DNA of 64,000 nt from Solibacter sp039934035 (GTDB lineage: Bacteria; Acidobacteriota; Terriglobia; Bryobacterales; Bryobacteraceae), in assembly GCA_039934035.1 (NCBI GenBank), contig JBDTMZ010000002.1:1-64000 (forward strand), in the 5' to 3' direction. The stretch's first letter is position 1. Each line of letters starts with the position of its first letter. Shown here piece by piece: positions 10,966 to 19,690 of this stretch. The notes below the pieces were generated by a model. The model was not told the origin of the DNA, ran no database searches, and saw nothing but the letters and a program-made list of their open reading frames with translations. Made by a program: the position numbers and the translations under genes.

Positions 10966-12990
10966 ATGGGCCGCATCCGCATTCTCCCCGACCAGGTTGC
11001 CAATCAGATTGCCGCCGGCGAAGTGGTGGAGCGTCCCGCGTCGGTGGTGAAAGAGCTTTTGGAGAATTCGCTCGATGCCGGCGCCACGGACGTCCGCGTG
11101 GAGGTCGAAGCCGGCGGGCGGCGTCTCATCCGCATTGTGGACGATGGCTGCGGCATGCTGCGCGACGACGCGCTGCTCGCCTTCGAACGCCACGCCACCA
11201 GCAAACTGCGCAACGTCAAAGATCTGCTCTCCATCGACACGCTGGGGTTCCGCGGCGAAGCGCTCCCGTCGATTGCTTCGGTCTCGCGCCTGCTGCTGGA
11301 GACGCGTTCGCTGGAAGAGGCCACCGGCACGCGCATCGAAATCGCCGGCGGCAAGATGCTGCGCTGCGAGGAAGCGGCGCTGGGCGGCGGCACCGTGATC
11401 ACGGTCCGCGACCTTTTCTACAATGTGCCGGCGCGCCGCAAATTCCTGCGCACCGAGCCAACCGAACTGGCGCACATCGCCTCGCTGGTGACGCATTACA
11501 GCCTGGCGCATCCCGACAAGAGCTTCACGCTGCGCGCCGGACCCAGCGAACTGCTCGCCGTCACGCCGGTCGATAGCGTGAAGGAGCGCGTCTACCAGGT
11601 GTTCGGCAGCCAGATACTCGACGAACTGGTGGAAATCGGTGTGCGCGAGCGCGATCTGTTTCTGCCGCCGCCGGCCGCGCCGGTCTCGCAGGGGCTGGCG
11701 ATTGCCGAATACCGCGCGCCAGAGCCCGAAGATCCGCCGATGCGCCGCTTCCGCCTGGGCGGTTTTTTCTCGCGCCCGCAGATCCAGAAGTCCAACCGCA
11801 ATTCGATCTACGTCTTCGTCAACGGCCGCCTGATTCGCGACCGCCTGGTGCTGCACGCGCTTTCCAGCGCGTACCACAATCTGATGCCGCCTTCGGCGTA
11901 CCCGTTTGCTCTGTTGTTTATCGATTGCGACGCCGAAGAGGTCGACGTCAACGTCCACCCGTCGAAGACCGAAGTGCGGTTCCGGCACGGCACCTTCGTC
12001 CACGATTTCGTGCGCGACACGATTCGCGAGCGCCTCATGGAAAGCCGTCCGGCGAACACGTTTTCACCGGTCCCGCCGCCTGCTCCCCCGGCGCAACCCG
12101 CCGCCGGACTGCCGTACTCCGAATTCAGCCAGATGCTGGCCAACGACGAGCCCGCCGCCGCCGGCCTGGTGGAACGCGAAGGCGAAGCGCAGAGCGCCCT
12201 GCTGACCGCGCGCGATCCCGGAGCCGCGACCGCCATGCCGGAGTTCACTCTGCGTGCCAGCGCCGCTCCCGTGCCGCGGTTGGATTTCAGCGCGCCGCCC
12301 ATCGAAGTGACCCCCGGCCCACCGCCCTCCGGCAAACTATCCCGCCGCCTGGACATGCACGGCGAATTTCCGCCCGACGCGATTCCTGCGCCCGAAATGT
12401 CGCTCTCGGTGCTGAGCGAATTGCGGCCGCTCGGCCAGATCCACGAGAGCTTCATTATTGCCGCCGGACGCGACGGCCTTTGGATTATCGACCAGCATGT
12501 GGCACACGAGCGCATCCTGTTCGAGCAGGTGCTGAAACAGCGCGCCGCGGGCAAGGTGGAAATGCAGCGCCTGTTGATGCCGCTGATCGTGCAACTCACG
12601 CCCGAGCAGCAGATCGACTACGCCCGCATCGCTGACGAATTGCACGCGTCGGGTTTTGAGACCGAGCCATTCGGCAATCGCACCATCGCCATCAAGGCCG
12701 CTCCCGCGACGGTGGGGCCGCAGGATCTGGAGCGCATTCTGTTCGAGATTCTGGAGATCGCCGAAAACGAACTGCGCACCGCCTCGCTTGACGATCTGCG
12801 CCGCAATATCTGCGCCTCCATCGCCTGCCGCGCCGCGATTAAGATCAACATGCGGCTCGATATGGCGAAGATGGAATGGCTGCTTCGCGCGCTTGCGGCC
12901 ACCGACTGTCCGATGAGCTGCCCGCATGGCAGGCCGATTGCAATGCATTACTCCACGAGGGAGATTCTGAAGGCTTTCCACAGGATTTGA
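10966..12990 (+). CDS. mutL: DNA mismatch repair protein MutL with endonuclease motif
   Basis: The 674-residue protein has the GHKL ATPase N-terminus (ELLENSLDAGATD, VDDGCGM, GFRGEALPSIASVS, FVNGRLIRD). A Pro/Ala-rich linker (about residues 365-465) follows, then a C-terminal dimerisation domain. The C-terminal domain keeps DQHVAHERILFE, close to the endonuclease consensus DQHAx2Ex4E with Ala replaced by Val. It also has ACRAAIK and CPMSCPHGRP, so it should nick DNA like MutL proteins from organisms without MutH. It acts with MutS in mismatch repair. A TATAGT -10-like box lies just upstream near 10946. The gene is divergent from recO. Confidence 0.97.
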   Translation: MGRIRILPDQVANQIAAGEVVERPASVVKELLENSLDAGATDVRVEVEAGGRRLIRIVDDGCGMLRDDALLAFERHATSKLRNVKDLLSIDTLGFRGEALPSIASVSRLLLETRSLEEATGTRIEIAGGKMLRCEEAALGGGTVITVRDLFYNVPARRKFLRTEPTELAHIASLVTHYSLAHPDKSFTLRAGPSELLAVTPVDSVKERVYQVFGSQILDELVEIGVRERDLFLPPPAAPVSQGLAIAEYRAPEPEDPPMRRFRLGGFFSRPQIQKSNRNSIYVFVNGRLIRDRLVLHALSSAYHNLMPPSAYPFALLFIDCDAEEVDVNVHPSKTEVRFRHGTFVHDFVRDTIRERLMESRPANTFSPVPPPAPPAQPAAGLPYSEFSQMLANDEPAAAGLVEREGEAQSALLTARDPGAATAMPEFTLRASAAPVPRLDFSAPPIEVTPGPPPSGKLSRRLDMHGEFPPDAIPAPEMSLSVLSELRPLGQIHESFIIAAGRDGLWIIDQHVAHERILFEQVLKQRAAGKVEMQRLLMPLIVQLTPEQQIDYARIADELHASGFETEPFGNRTIAIKAAPATVGPQDLERILFEILEIAENELRTASLDDLRRNICASIACRAAIKINMRLDMAKMEWLLRALAATDCPMSCPHGRPIAMHYSTREILKAFHRI

Positions 12991-13011
12991 GCTTCAAAGA
13001 CAAAGAGCATT

Positions 13012-13102
13012 GGCCGCCGATGAACGCCGATGCACGCCGATAAGAAAACGCCGATAAGAAGACGCTGTGTTGATCGGCGTGCATCGGCGTTCATCGGCGG
13101 CC
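13012..13102. repeat. 30-bp perfect inverted repeat made of 10-bp GCCGATnAAC units
   Basis: 13012-13041 and 13073-13102 are exact reverse complements, 30 of 30 bases, around a 31-base centre. Each arm is three decamers of the type GCCGATGAAC/GCCGATGCAC, and two looser units (GCCGATAAGA) continue into the centre. It lies 21 bases after mutL and about 100 bases before the convergent blaR1-like stop. The same decamer family recurs at 22769-22949. Confidence 0.95.
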
Positions 13103-13203
13103 CATTGGCTTGTTCTGCCTTTCGACGCCGCGTGTGTAGTGCCAGGCGGCCCCCGCGGAAACGCCGCGGACCCCGCAGGATCCGCGGCTTCCCTTCTGCC
13201 TGC

Positions 13204-15270
13204 TTACTGCTGCTGTTGCTGTTGCGGCAGTTCGTCGCTCAACGTGAAATTCACATCGATCTGAGTTGAGACTTCCACAGGATCGCCATTCAGCAGGGTC
13301 GGCTGATAGACCCAATTCTTTACCGCTTCGATCGCCGCCGGAATCAGCAGAGGATGCCCGCTGATCACCTTAATATCCTGCATCGTCCCATCTTTAGCGA
13401 TGATCACCTGCAGGTGCACCACACCCGAGATGCGCGCCTGTTTGGCCAGGGGCGGATATGCGGGCTTCGCTTGCGAAATCAATTTCGCCTGTTGCACGTT
13501 GCCGCCGATGGTGATGCGCTTCGGCATGTTGGGATCCGGCGGGGAGGGGATGCTGCTGATCACGCCGCTGAGTACGCCGCCGGAACTCACCCCGGCTCGC
13601 GCTCCCGGCATGGTCAACGTCAGGCGCATTTCGTCCGTGCCGTTATAGGCGGTGCCGAATTGAATGTGCTCGTCGAACTCCATCGCCGCACGCCGCGCCC
13701 GGGCCAGCGATTCCGCAGTCATGGTATCGCCAGGACGCACGCCCATTCGCGATGTCAGATCGTTCTTCATATTTTCCGTGAGTCCGAAGACGTCGACGGA
13801 CGCCAGGCGGCGGCCCTCCGCGATAGGCGGTCCCATGCGCGATTGCATGGCGCTCATTGATGCCTGCAGTTCGTTCAACCTGGCCATCGCCTGCTGGCGC
13901 TGAGCCTGGTCCAGGGGCTGCGTCACCACTTGTTTCTGCTGTTCCGTCATTTGGTTGCGCAGCGCCTGCAACTGCGCTTCGGCCGCGGCCCGTGTGGCGG
14001 CATCCTGGGGAGCCGCCATCCGGCCGGTTGCCACCATCGTCGGCTGCGGGATTTCCGGTACTCCCGTCAGATCGAAGTTCACCGTCACCTTGCGCGTACT
14101 GGCAGCCGAATCCATCGCGAAGTGCCAGTTCAATACGGACTGCTGTGCCGCCCTGCGCAATTCCACTGGCCCGCTCAGCACGCGCGTATCGACGACATTG
14201 CCGCTGCCATCGACGCTGGCTTCCACGGTGACTACGCCCTGAATGCGTTTGGAGCGCGCGGCCGCGGGGTACTGAATGGAGTCTCTATGCAGCACGGAGC
14301 CGCCTGCATCCACGGTCACGCCGGGACCATCCGTCACCATCTGGGGAGCTGCCGCCAGGGGGAAGGTTGCGGTGACCAGCCAGCAAGCGGCGGCCAGGAT
14401 TCCCAACCCCGCGGCGAGCGAAGAAATCGATCTCGTTTTTGACATGCGAACCTCTCTCATGATGGATACCACTCGCTGTTTTAGGTGCCGTTTGCGCAAG
14501 AAAAGCGGCGCCGGGGCCAGGTCCAGCCGAGGTGTTGCGCCCGCGATCGCCAACAGAGCATCCACATACTGCTCTCGCGACCGCGTCATCTCGACTACCT
14601 CGCGATCCACCACCTGCTCGCGGGCGAGACCAATCTCGCCGAGCAGCCACCAGATCGCGGGATGAAACCAAAATACACTGCGAATCACTTCCTCCATTAC
14701 CGTGAACAGCCAGTCTTTGCGGCGGACGTGCAGCACTTCGTGGCACAGAATCGCCTCCTGCGTGGGCGCTTCCAATTCGTCGAAGTTCGCCGGCAGCAGC
14801 ACGGTGGGGCGGAAATAGCCGAACGTCACCGGGCTCGAAATCGCGTCGGAGATGCGGATTTCCGCTTCCACGCTCCAGGACGTTTCGTGGCGCAGCGGCA
14901 CGGCATGACGGCGCAGGCTGCTCAAGCGCCAGAGGCCCACGGCCAGCCATGCGAGACGCAACGCCATGCCGCCCGCCAGTACCAGGAGCGCGATCCCGAT
15001 CCAGTCGACGAACCGCTCGGGTGGGGTGTGTGTGAGGATCGCCGGAGGCGGCGTGGGGGGAACGTAGCCGGATAATGTGATCACGTTCTGTTTCCACGGC
15101 CGCAGCGCCGGCAGCAGCAGACAGGCGCCGAGCAGCGCGTGCCAGTAGGCGAGCCGGCCGGCAGGCAAGCGCAGGCGCAAGACCGCGGGAACGAAGGCGG
15201 CGAGACCCACCAGCAGCCCGATCTGCAGGCTGTAAGCCACCAGGTTGTCCCAGATCATCGAACTGTTCAT
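13204..15270 (-). CDS. BlaR1-like M56 membrane metallopeptidase with two TonB-like domains
   Basis: The 688-residue protein begins with about four membrane helices (residues 10-130). An M56 zinc protease motif HEVLH follows in EAILCHEVLHVRRKDWLF, with a distal EQVVDREVVE region. After another helix (SLAAGLGILAAACWLVTATF, near 285-305) come two TonB C-terminal-like domains outside the membrane: IQYPAAARSKRIQGVVTVEA and AKPAYPPLAKQARISGVVHL. A Gln-rich coiled segment separates them. BlaR1-type proteins sense a ligand and cleave the BlaI repressor; here the usual penicillin-binding sensor is replaced by TonB-like modules, as in several Acidobacteriota. It overlaps the upstream blaI-like gene by four bases and ends in a glutamine run. 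The ligand is unknown. Confidence 0.9.
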   Translation of the reverse strand: MNSSMIWDNLVAYSLQIGLLVGLAAFVPAVLRLRLPAGRLAYWHALLGACLLLPALRPWKQNVITLSGYVPPTPPPAILTHTPPERFVDWIGIALLVLAGGMALRLAWLAVGLWRLSSLRRHAVPLRHETSWSVEAEIRISDAISSPVTFGYFRPTVLLPANFDELEAPTQEAILCHEVLHVRRKDWLFTVMEEVIRSVFWFHPAIWWLLGEIGLAREQVVDREVVEMTRSREQYVDALLAIAGATPRLDLAPAPLFLRKRHLKQRVVSIMREVRMSKTRSISSLAAGLGILAAACWLVTATFPLAAAPQMVTDGPGVTVDAGGSVLHRDSIQYPAAARSKRIQGVVTVEASVDGSGNVVDTRVLSGPVELRRAAQQSVLNWHFAMDSAASTRKVTVNFDLTGVPEIPQPTMVATGRMAAPQDAATRAAAEAQLQALRNQMTEQQKQVVTQPLDQAQRQQAMARLNELQASMSAMQSRMGPPIAEGRRLASVDVFGLTENMKNDLTSRMGVRPGDTMTAESLARARRAAMEFDEHIQFGTAYNGTDEMRLTLTMPGARAGVSSGGVLSGVISSIPSPPDPNMPKRITIGGNVQQAKLISQAKPAYPPLAKQARISGVVHLQVIIAKDGTMQDIKVISGHPLLIPAAIEAVKNWVYQPTLLNGDPVEVSTQIDVNFTLSDELPQQQQQQ

Positions 15271-15638
15271 GGCTTCCTCCGTAGACGCGCAATCTCTTCG
15301 AGTTCCTCGGGCGAAAGATCGTGCTCCTGGACCAGATGAACCAGCAGCGGTTCGGCCGACCCGTTGAAGACGCGGTCGATGAAGTCGCGCACCATGTCCC
15401 CGATCACCTGTTTCTTGGGCTGCGCGGGGCGGTAGATGTAAGCGCGGTCGGCCATGGTCTTCTTCAGGTACTTCTTCTGCTCCAGGATCTTCATCATGGT
15501 CATGACCGTGGTGTAGGCCACCTTTCGCCGCTCGAGCAAGGTCTCGTAGACATCACGTACCGAGGAGCGGTCGCGCTCCCAGACGATCTTCATGATTTCC
15601 AGTTCCTGCTCGGTTAAGGTGGTGCTCCGCCGTCGCAT
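15267..15638 (-). CDS. BlaI/MecI family transcriptional repressor
   Basis: The 123-residue protein is a winged-helix repressor of the BlaI/MecI/CopY family. It has LTEQELEIMKIVWERDRSSV at the N-terminus, a recognition region VAYTTVMTMMKILEQKKYL, and a C-terminal dimerisation part ending in LSPEELEEIARLRRKP. It is expected to repress its own operon until the membrane protease encoded next (four-base overlap) cleaves it. A perfect 16-bp palindrome covers its start codon and upstream region, the likely operator. The length is normal for the family. Confidence 0.92.
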   Translation of the reverse strand: MRRRSTTLTEQELEIMKIVWERDRSSVRDVYETLLERRKVAYTTVMTMMKILEQKKYLKKTMADRAYIYRPAQPKKQVIGDMVRDFIDRVFNGSAEPLLVHLVQEHDLSPEELEEIARLRRKP

Positions 15639-15653
15639 ACTAATTAATTAGTA
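15638..15653. promoter_or_regulatory. 16-bp perfect palindrome, candidate BlaI operator
   Basis: TACTAATTAATTAGTA is fully self-complementary, begins at the first base of the blaI-like start codon, and lies between that gene and divergent hemH. BlaI/MecI repressors bind palindromes of similar length in their own promoters. Binding here would block the minus-strand unit and possibly affect hemH. Confidence 0.65.
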
Positions 15654-15731
15654 CTAAAAGGGGTGGGTGTCAAGCGAAAAATGCGGGCTCCGGAATACAC
15701 CTGTGGCGGCAGGTGCGGCATCATATGCTTC

Positions 15732-16691
<960 letters not shown>

Positions 16692-16694
16692 GAC

Positions 16695-17471
16695 CTATTT
16701 TCGTTTCCTGGCGTCGGACGCGCCTTCCAGCTTGACCAGGCACATCGGGTACAACGCGTTGCGGCGTGGATTGTCCGGCTCGTAGATGACACAGAGCGGT
16801 TCCACGGGCGCCTTGCTCACGCTCGCCTTGCCCGTGGCGATGCCCCCGCTCATCAGCCGGAACTCGTATTTCACGGTCAGCGTCTTATCGCTTTTCTTGA
16901 TTTCCGTGATCTTCCCCGGCGCCGGCCGGCCCTCGCAAAGCAGCAGGTACTGCCTGCGTAACGGCAGGATCATCAGAGGCGCCATAAAGATCAGCATGCC
17001 GCCTATGAGAAACGGAAACCAGCGCGCGAGGGGCCGGTTGTCCCAATCCACCGGATGGCTGATCTCCGGTTGCGTGGGGACGTATCGTACGGTCAGGCTG
17101 CCGCCCGCGCGCAGGTTGCGCCAGATGTTATAGGGCGCCTGGGTGCTGCGGCTGTACCGCCCGCCCGCGTGTTCGAAGGTGTAAGAGACGCGATTGCGCG
17201 CTTCCGCATTACGATTCTTGGCGTTCCCGCCGGTGCGCCAAACCCGGGTGATCTCCGCCTGGGTTTGTACTCCCTGGTCCGCCAGCAGTTGCGCCTCGAC
17301 GTTTTGCCGCCGCGACGAGCGATCCAGGAAGAACGCTGCCACGACGCCTGCGATCAGCAGACAGACCGCCGCCGCCAGCATCGCCTTCCCCGCGCCGTTC
17401 ACACGCACCGGGCGCAAGCTGGAATAGCCCAAACCATCGGGGGGAGTCCAATTCTCTGCACGTTCCAACAT
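16695..17471 (-). CDS. DUF3592-type membrane protein
   Basis: The 258-residue protein has a hydrophobic helix at about residues 31-52 (AMLAAAVCLLIAGVVAAFFL) and a second near 150-172 (FPFLIGGMLIFMAPLMILPL). Between them is a soluble domain with TQAEITRVWRTGG, RVSYTFEHAGGRYSRSTQAP and LTVRYVPTQPEISHP, the pattern of DUF3592. A further domain follows the second helix (GRPAPGKITEIKKSDKTLTV), a second repeat of the same fold by appearance. It is the third gene of a tight minus-strand unit, three bases after the ribbon-helix-helix gene. Function unknown; membrane-associated and probably linked to the SPFH protein. Confidence 0.75.
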   Translation of the reverse strand: MLERAENWTPPDGLGYSSLRPVRVNGAGKAMLAAAVCLLIAGVVAAFFLDRSSRRQNVEAQLLADQGVQTQAEITRVWRTGGNAKNRNAEARNRVSYTFEHAGGRYSRSTQAPYNIWRNLRAGGSLTVRYVPTQPEISHPVDWDNRPLARWFPFLIGGMLIFMAPLMILPLRRQYLLLCEGRPAPGKITEIKKSDKTLTVKYEFRLMSGGIATGKASVSKAPVEPLCVIYEPDNPRRNALYPMCLVKLEGASDARKRK

Positions 17472-17474
17472 GGC

Positions 17475-17657
17475 TTAATCCTCGGCGGCGCCGGCCGCGC
17501 CATCGACCGGTTTCAACCGGCCGGCCTGCTGCAGCGAGCGGCGCAACAGAAACTCGATCTGCGCGTTCAAACTGCGCAGGTCCTGATCTGCCCAGCGCTG
17601 CAACGCTTCGTGCGTTGCCGGGTCCAGCCGGAGCAGAAATGGTTTCCGTTGCGCCAT
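17475..17657 (-). CDS. Arc-type ribbon-helix-helix protein
   Basis: The 60-residue protein reads MAQRKPFLLRLDPATHEALQ and then WADQDLRSLNAQIEFLLRRS, which is an Arc/MetJ ribbon-helix-helix fold: a beta strand for DNA contact (KPFLLRLD), then two helices. The Ala/Gly/Asp tail is disordered. It sits between the SPFH and DUF3592 genes, eleven and three bases away. Such proteins bind operators as dimers of dimers. A candidate site is the 22-bp dyad at 18562-18583 in front of the SPFH gene, but that link is inference. Confidence 0.85.
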   Translation of the reverse strand: MAQRKPFLLRLDPATHEALQRWADQDLRSLNAQIEFLLRRSLQQAGRLKPVDGAAGAAED

Positions 17658-17668
17658 GCCGAATCTCT

Positions 17669-18541
17669 CTACTGATACAGGGTTCCCGCGTTGACGATCG
17701 GTTGCGCGTCACGGTCGCTACAGAGCACCACCAGCAGGTTGCTCACCATGCTCGCTTTGCGCTCCTCATCCAACTGTACGACACCCTTGGAACTCAACAG
17801 CTCCAGCGCCATTTCCACCATGCCTACGGCGCCTTCCACAATCTTCTGGCGCGCGGCAATAATCGCCTGCGCCTGCTGGCGACGCAGCATTACGCTGGCG
17901 ATTTCCGGAGCGTACGCCAGGTGGGTGATGCGCGCCTCGATGACTTCCACGCCCGCCTTGCCGACCCGCTCCTGAATCTCATCGCGCAGTTTGTGTGCAA
18001 TCTCGACCACCGACATGCGCAGCGACATCTGCCCGTCCAGGTGCGCGTCGTACGGATAGGCTGTGGCCAGCGTGCGCACCGCGCTTTCACTCTGCACGTG
18101 AACGTAATGTTCGTAATCGTCGACCTGGAAGACGGCTTCCGCCGTTTCGATCACGCGCCACACAATCACCGACGCGATCTCGATGGGGTTGCCGTCCTGA
18201 TCGTTCACCTTCAGCTTGCTGCTTTCGAAGTTGCGCACGCGCAGCGATACCCGCCGGCGGCGCGTGAACGGATTGACCCACCACAGGCCGGACTGCTTGA
18301 TCGAGCCCCGATAGGTGCCGAAGAACAGCAAGACCTTGGCTTCGTTGGGATTCACGACGGTGAACCCGCCGATACAGGCTAGATCGATGATTAACGCGAG
18401 CACCGAAATCAGGACGCCCGCCACTTGGTTCTCCTGTACCGACCAGACAATGCCATAAATGGCCGCCGCCGGAATCACCAACATCAACACGGCGACCATC
18501 AATCTACCGGAGATCGGCGTGAGCTCTTTTTCCTGCAACAT
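17669..18541 (-). CDS. SPFH (stomatin/prohibitin/flotillin/HflK) domain membrane protein
   Basis: About 290 residues. Two N-terminal hydrophobic segments (LMVAVLMLVIPAAAIYGIVW and AGVLISVLALIIDLACIGGF) precede an SPFH domain that starts VVNPNEAKVLLFFGTYRGSI and includes NPFTRRRRVSLRVRNFESSK. The C-terminal half is helical and probably oligomerises. SPFH proteins form membrane rings or scaffolds. I place the start at the second of two close ATGs (18541), nine bases after the AGGAG site; the first ATG (18547) is only three bases from it. A dyad-containing promoter lies just upstream. First gene of the SPFH/RHH/DUF3592 unit. Confidence 0.92.
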   Translation of the reverse strand: MLQEKELTPISGRLMVAVLMLVIPAAAIYGIVWSVQENQVAGVLISVLALIIDLACIGGFTVVNPNEAKVLLFFGTYRGSIKQSGLWWVNPFTRRRRVSLRVRNFESSKLKVNDQDGNPIEIASVIVWRVIETAEAVFQVDDYEHYVHVQSESAVRTLATAYPYDAHLDGQMSLRMSVVEIAHKLRDEIQERVGKAGVEVIEARITHLAYAPEIASVMLRRQQAQAIIAARQKIVEGAVGMVEMALELLSSKGVVQLDEERKASMVSNLLVVLCSDRDAQPIVNAGTLYQ

Positions 18542-18561
18542 GTACATCTTCTCCTTATGAC

Positions 18562-18595
18562 ATCAAAATGATATCACTTTGATATTACTAGTCAA
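18562..18595 (-). promoter_or_regulatory. promoter and 22-bp dyad operator of the SPFH unit
   Basis: On the minus strand, TTGACT (18595-18590) and TATCAT (18573-18568) are 16 bases apart. Bases 18562-18583 form a dyad: ATCAAA and TTTGAT arms around the central palindrome TGATATCA, with only one mismatched pair. The dyad covers the -10 box, the position expected for a repressor. A Shine-Dalgarno site follows at 18551-18556. Confidence 0.65.
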
Positions 18596-18651
18596 TACTT
18601 TTCTTTGACCTTGGTCAAGCGAATGATAGAAAAGGAGTTGAGGTTCTCCGG

Positions 18652-18852
18652 ATGCTACGTGACGAGCGACGGTATTGCGACGGTTGTACCCAAAAGCTCC
18701 CGCCGGCCGCCAAATTAGGCCAGCAGACGATGTCGCGGGAGGAGGCGCGGGAGTATGGCTCCGAAGCGCCGGAAAATGCCGACGGCACGGTCACCATCGA
18801 CCTCTGCCTGGCCTGCCGGATTCGGCGCGCTGAAGCGGGGAAAGGGCGATAG
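18652..18852 (+). CDS. small protein with two CxxC pairs, unrecognised
   Basis: The 66-residue protein begins MLRDERRYCDGCTQKLPPAA and later has LCLACRIRRAEAGKGR. The two CxxC pairs, about 40 residues apart, suggest one zinc site holding the termini together. The acidic middle (EEAREYGSEAPEN) is probably flexible. A GGAG lies about 20 bases upstream, rather far, so the start is not certain. It is 46 bases upstream of the toxin-antitoxin pair and on the same strand. I do not recognise the family. Confidence 0.6.
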   Translation: MLRDERRYCDGCTQKLPPAAKLGQQTMSREEAREYGSEAPENADGTVTIDLCLACRIRRAEAGKGR

Positions 18853-18881
18853 AACGCCCACGATCTGCCTCTTGTCAGCTG

Positions 18882-18896
18882 TCCGCCATTGGCGGA
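18882..18896. promoter_or_regulatory. palindrome in front of the toxin-antitoxin pair
   Basis: TCCGCC-ATT-GGCGGA is a perfect six-base dyad ending two bases before the toxin start codon at 18899. Type II toxin-antitoxin operons are usually repressed by the antitoxin at such a site, here probably the HTH protein encoded second. Confidence 0.6.
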
Positions 18897-18898
18897 TA

Positions 18899-19228
18899 AT
18901 GAGACCGGTGGAGTTAATCGAAACCTCTGTCTTTACCAGACAGATCACTTCGTTGTTAAGTGATGAGGAATATAGCGGATTTCAGTTACGGCTGGCGAAG
19001 AACCCAGAACTCGGCAATCTCATAAAAGGAGGCGGTGGGATACGCAAGATTCGGGTTGCTCTTCGGTCGCGTGGAAAGAGCGGTGGTGCTCGGGTGATTT
19101 ACTATTGGGCCGTACGGGATGACATGATATTGCTGCTCTACGCCTACTCGAAAAATGTCATGCCGGACTTGACTCCGAAGCAGGTTGCGCAACTAGCCAG
19201 TGTAGTGAAAGAGGAATTCGGCAAATGA
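18899..19228 (+). CDS. RelE/HigB-type toxin
   Basis: The 109-residue protein starts MRPVELIETSVFTRQITSLL and has the compact RelE fold pattern: LIKGGGGIRKIRVAL, then RGKSGGARVIYYWAVRDDMI and LLLYAYSKN. Lys and Arg residues around GIRKIR and GGARVIYY match positions that bind ribosomal A-site mRNA in this family. Toxins with GGGGIRK..VA..G.GKSGG..VIYY are usually paired with NadS/HigA-like antitoxins, as here. The start follows the palindrome by two bases. The gene overlaps its antitoxin by four bases (ATGA), toxin first, the HigBA order. It looks intact. Confidence 0.9.
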   Translation: MRPVELIETSVFTRQITSLLSDEEYSGFQLRLAKNPELGNLIKGGGGIRKIRVALRSRGKSGGARVIYYWAVRDDMILLLYAYSKNVMPDLTPKQVAQLASVVKEEFGK

Positions 19229-19518
19229 AGAAGGCGATGTTTGAGGAATTGCTGAGCAGCGTACGGGAAGGGGGAGCAATTCTGAGGGGAGAAAAAAGAC
19301 CGTCCCGTCGCGTTGTCATGGGTTCTTCCACCGTCCGTGCCATTCGTGAACGTACCAGTCTGTCCCAATCGGAGTTTGCGGATTTGATTGGCGTAAGCGT
19401 AAAGACCCTGCAGAATTGGGAGCAGGATCGCCGGCGCCCGACAGGCCCCGCCATGGCGCTTTTGACTATCATCAAACACGATCCGGCGCTCGCCATCAAG
19501 GTCATTCACGGAGCATAG
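19225..19518 (+). CDS. HigA/NadS-type antitoxin with XRE helix-turn-helix
   Basis: The 97-residue protein has an N-terminal segment (MKKAMFEELLSSVREGGAIL) likely to wrap the toxin. A Cro/C1-type HTH follows in VRAIRERTSLSQSEFADLIG and VSVKTLQNWEQDRRRPTGPA, the signature of NadS/HigA antitoxins. It neutralises the RelE/HigB toxin and should repress the pair at the dyad 18882-18896. Translational coupling through the four-base overlap should keep synthesis balanced. Confidence 0.92.
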   Translation: MKKAMFEELLSSVREGGAILRGEKRPSRRVVMGSSTVRAIRERTSLSQSEFADLIGVSVKTLQNWEQDRRRPTGPAMALLTIIKHDPALAIKVIHGA

Positions 19519-19524
19519 ACGGCT

Positions 19525-19683
19525 ACAAGTTATCAGTTGTCAGTCGTCAGGCACCGAGTTACAAGTTGTCAGTTATCAGTCGTCAGTTATCAGTTAGCGG
19601 TTCTTACGTTCCGAGTTGACGCTTTGGCGGTTCGGATTGTGGTTGCTGCACAGCTGAAAACTGAAAACTGAAAACTGAAAACT
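19525..19683. repeat. heptameric repeats: TATCAGT/TGTCAGT units, then ACTGAAA units
   Basis: Between 19525 and about 19600, units TATCAGT, TGTCAGT and CGTCAG(T/G) repeat with a seven-base period. After an unrelated 50 bases, ACTGAAA repeats four times (19652-19683). The second block is roughly the reverse complement of the first, so the element can fold back. It fills the gap between the toxin-antitoxin pair and the convergent end of dnaE2. Confidence 0.85.
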
Positions 19684-19690
19684 CTCCCTC

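Noticed and set aside
13012..13102. CRISPR array
   Set aside because: The units are ten bases, contiguous, without spacers, and arranged as a hairpin.
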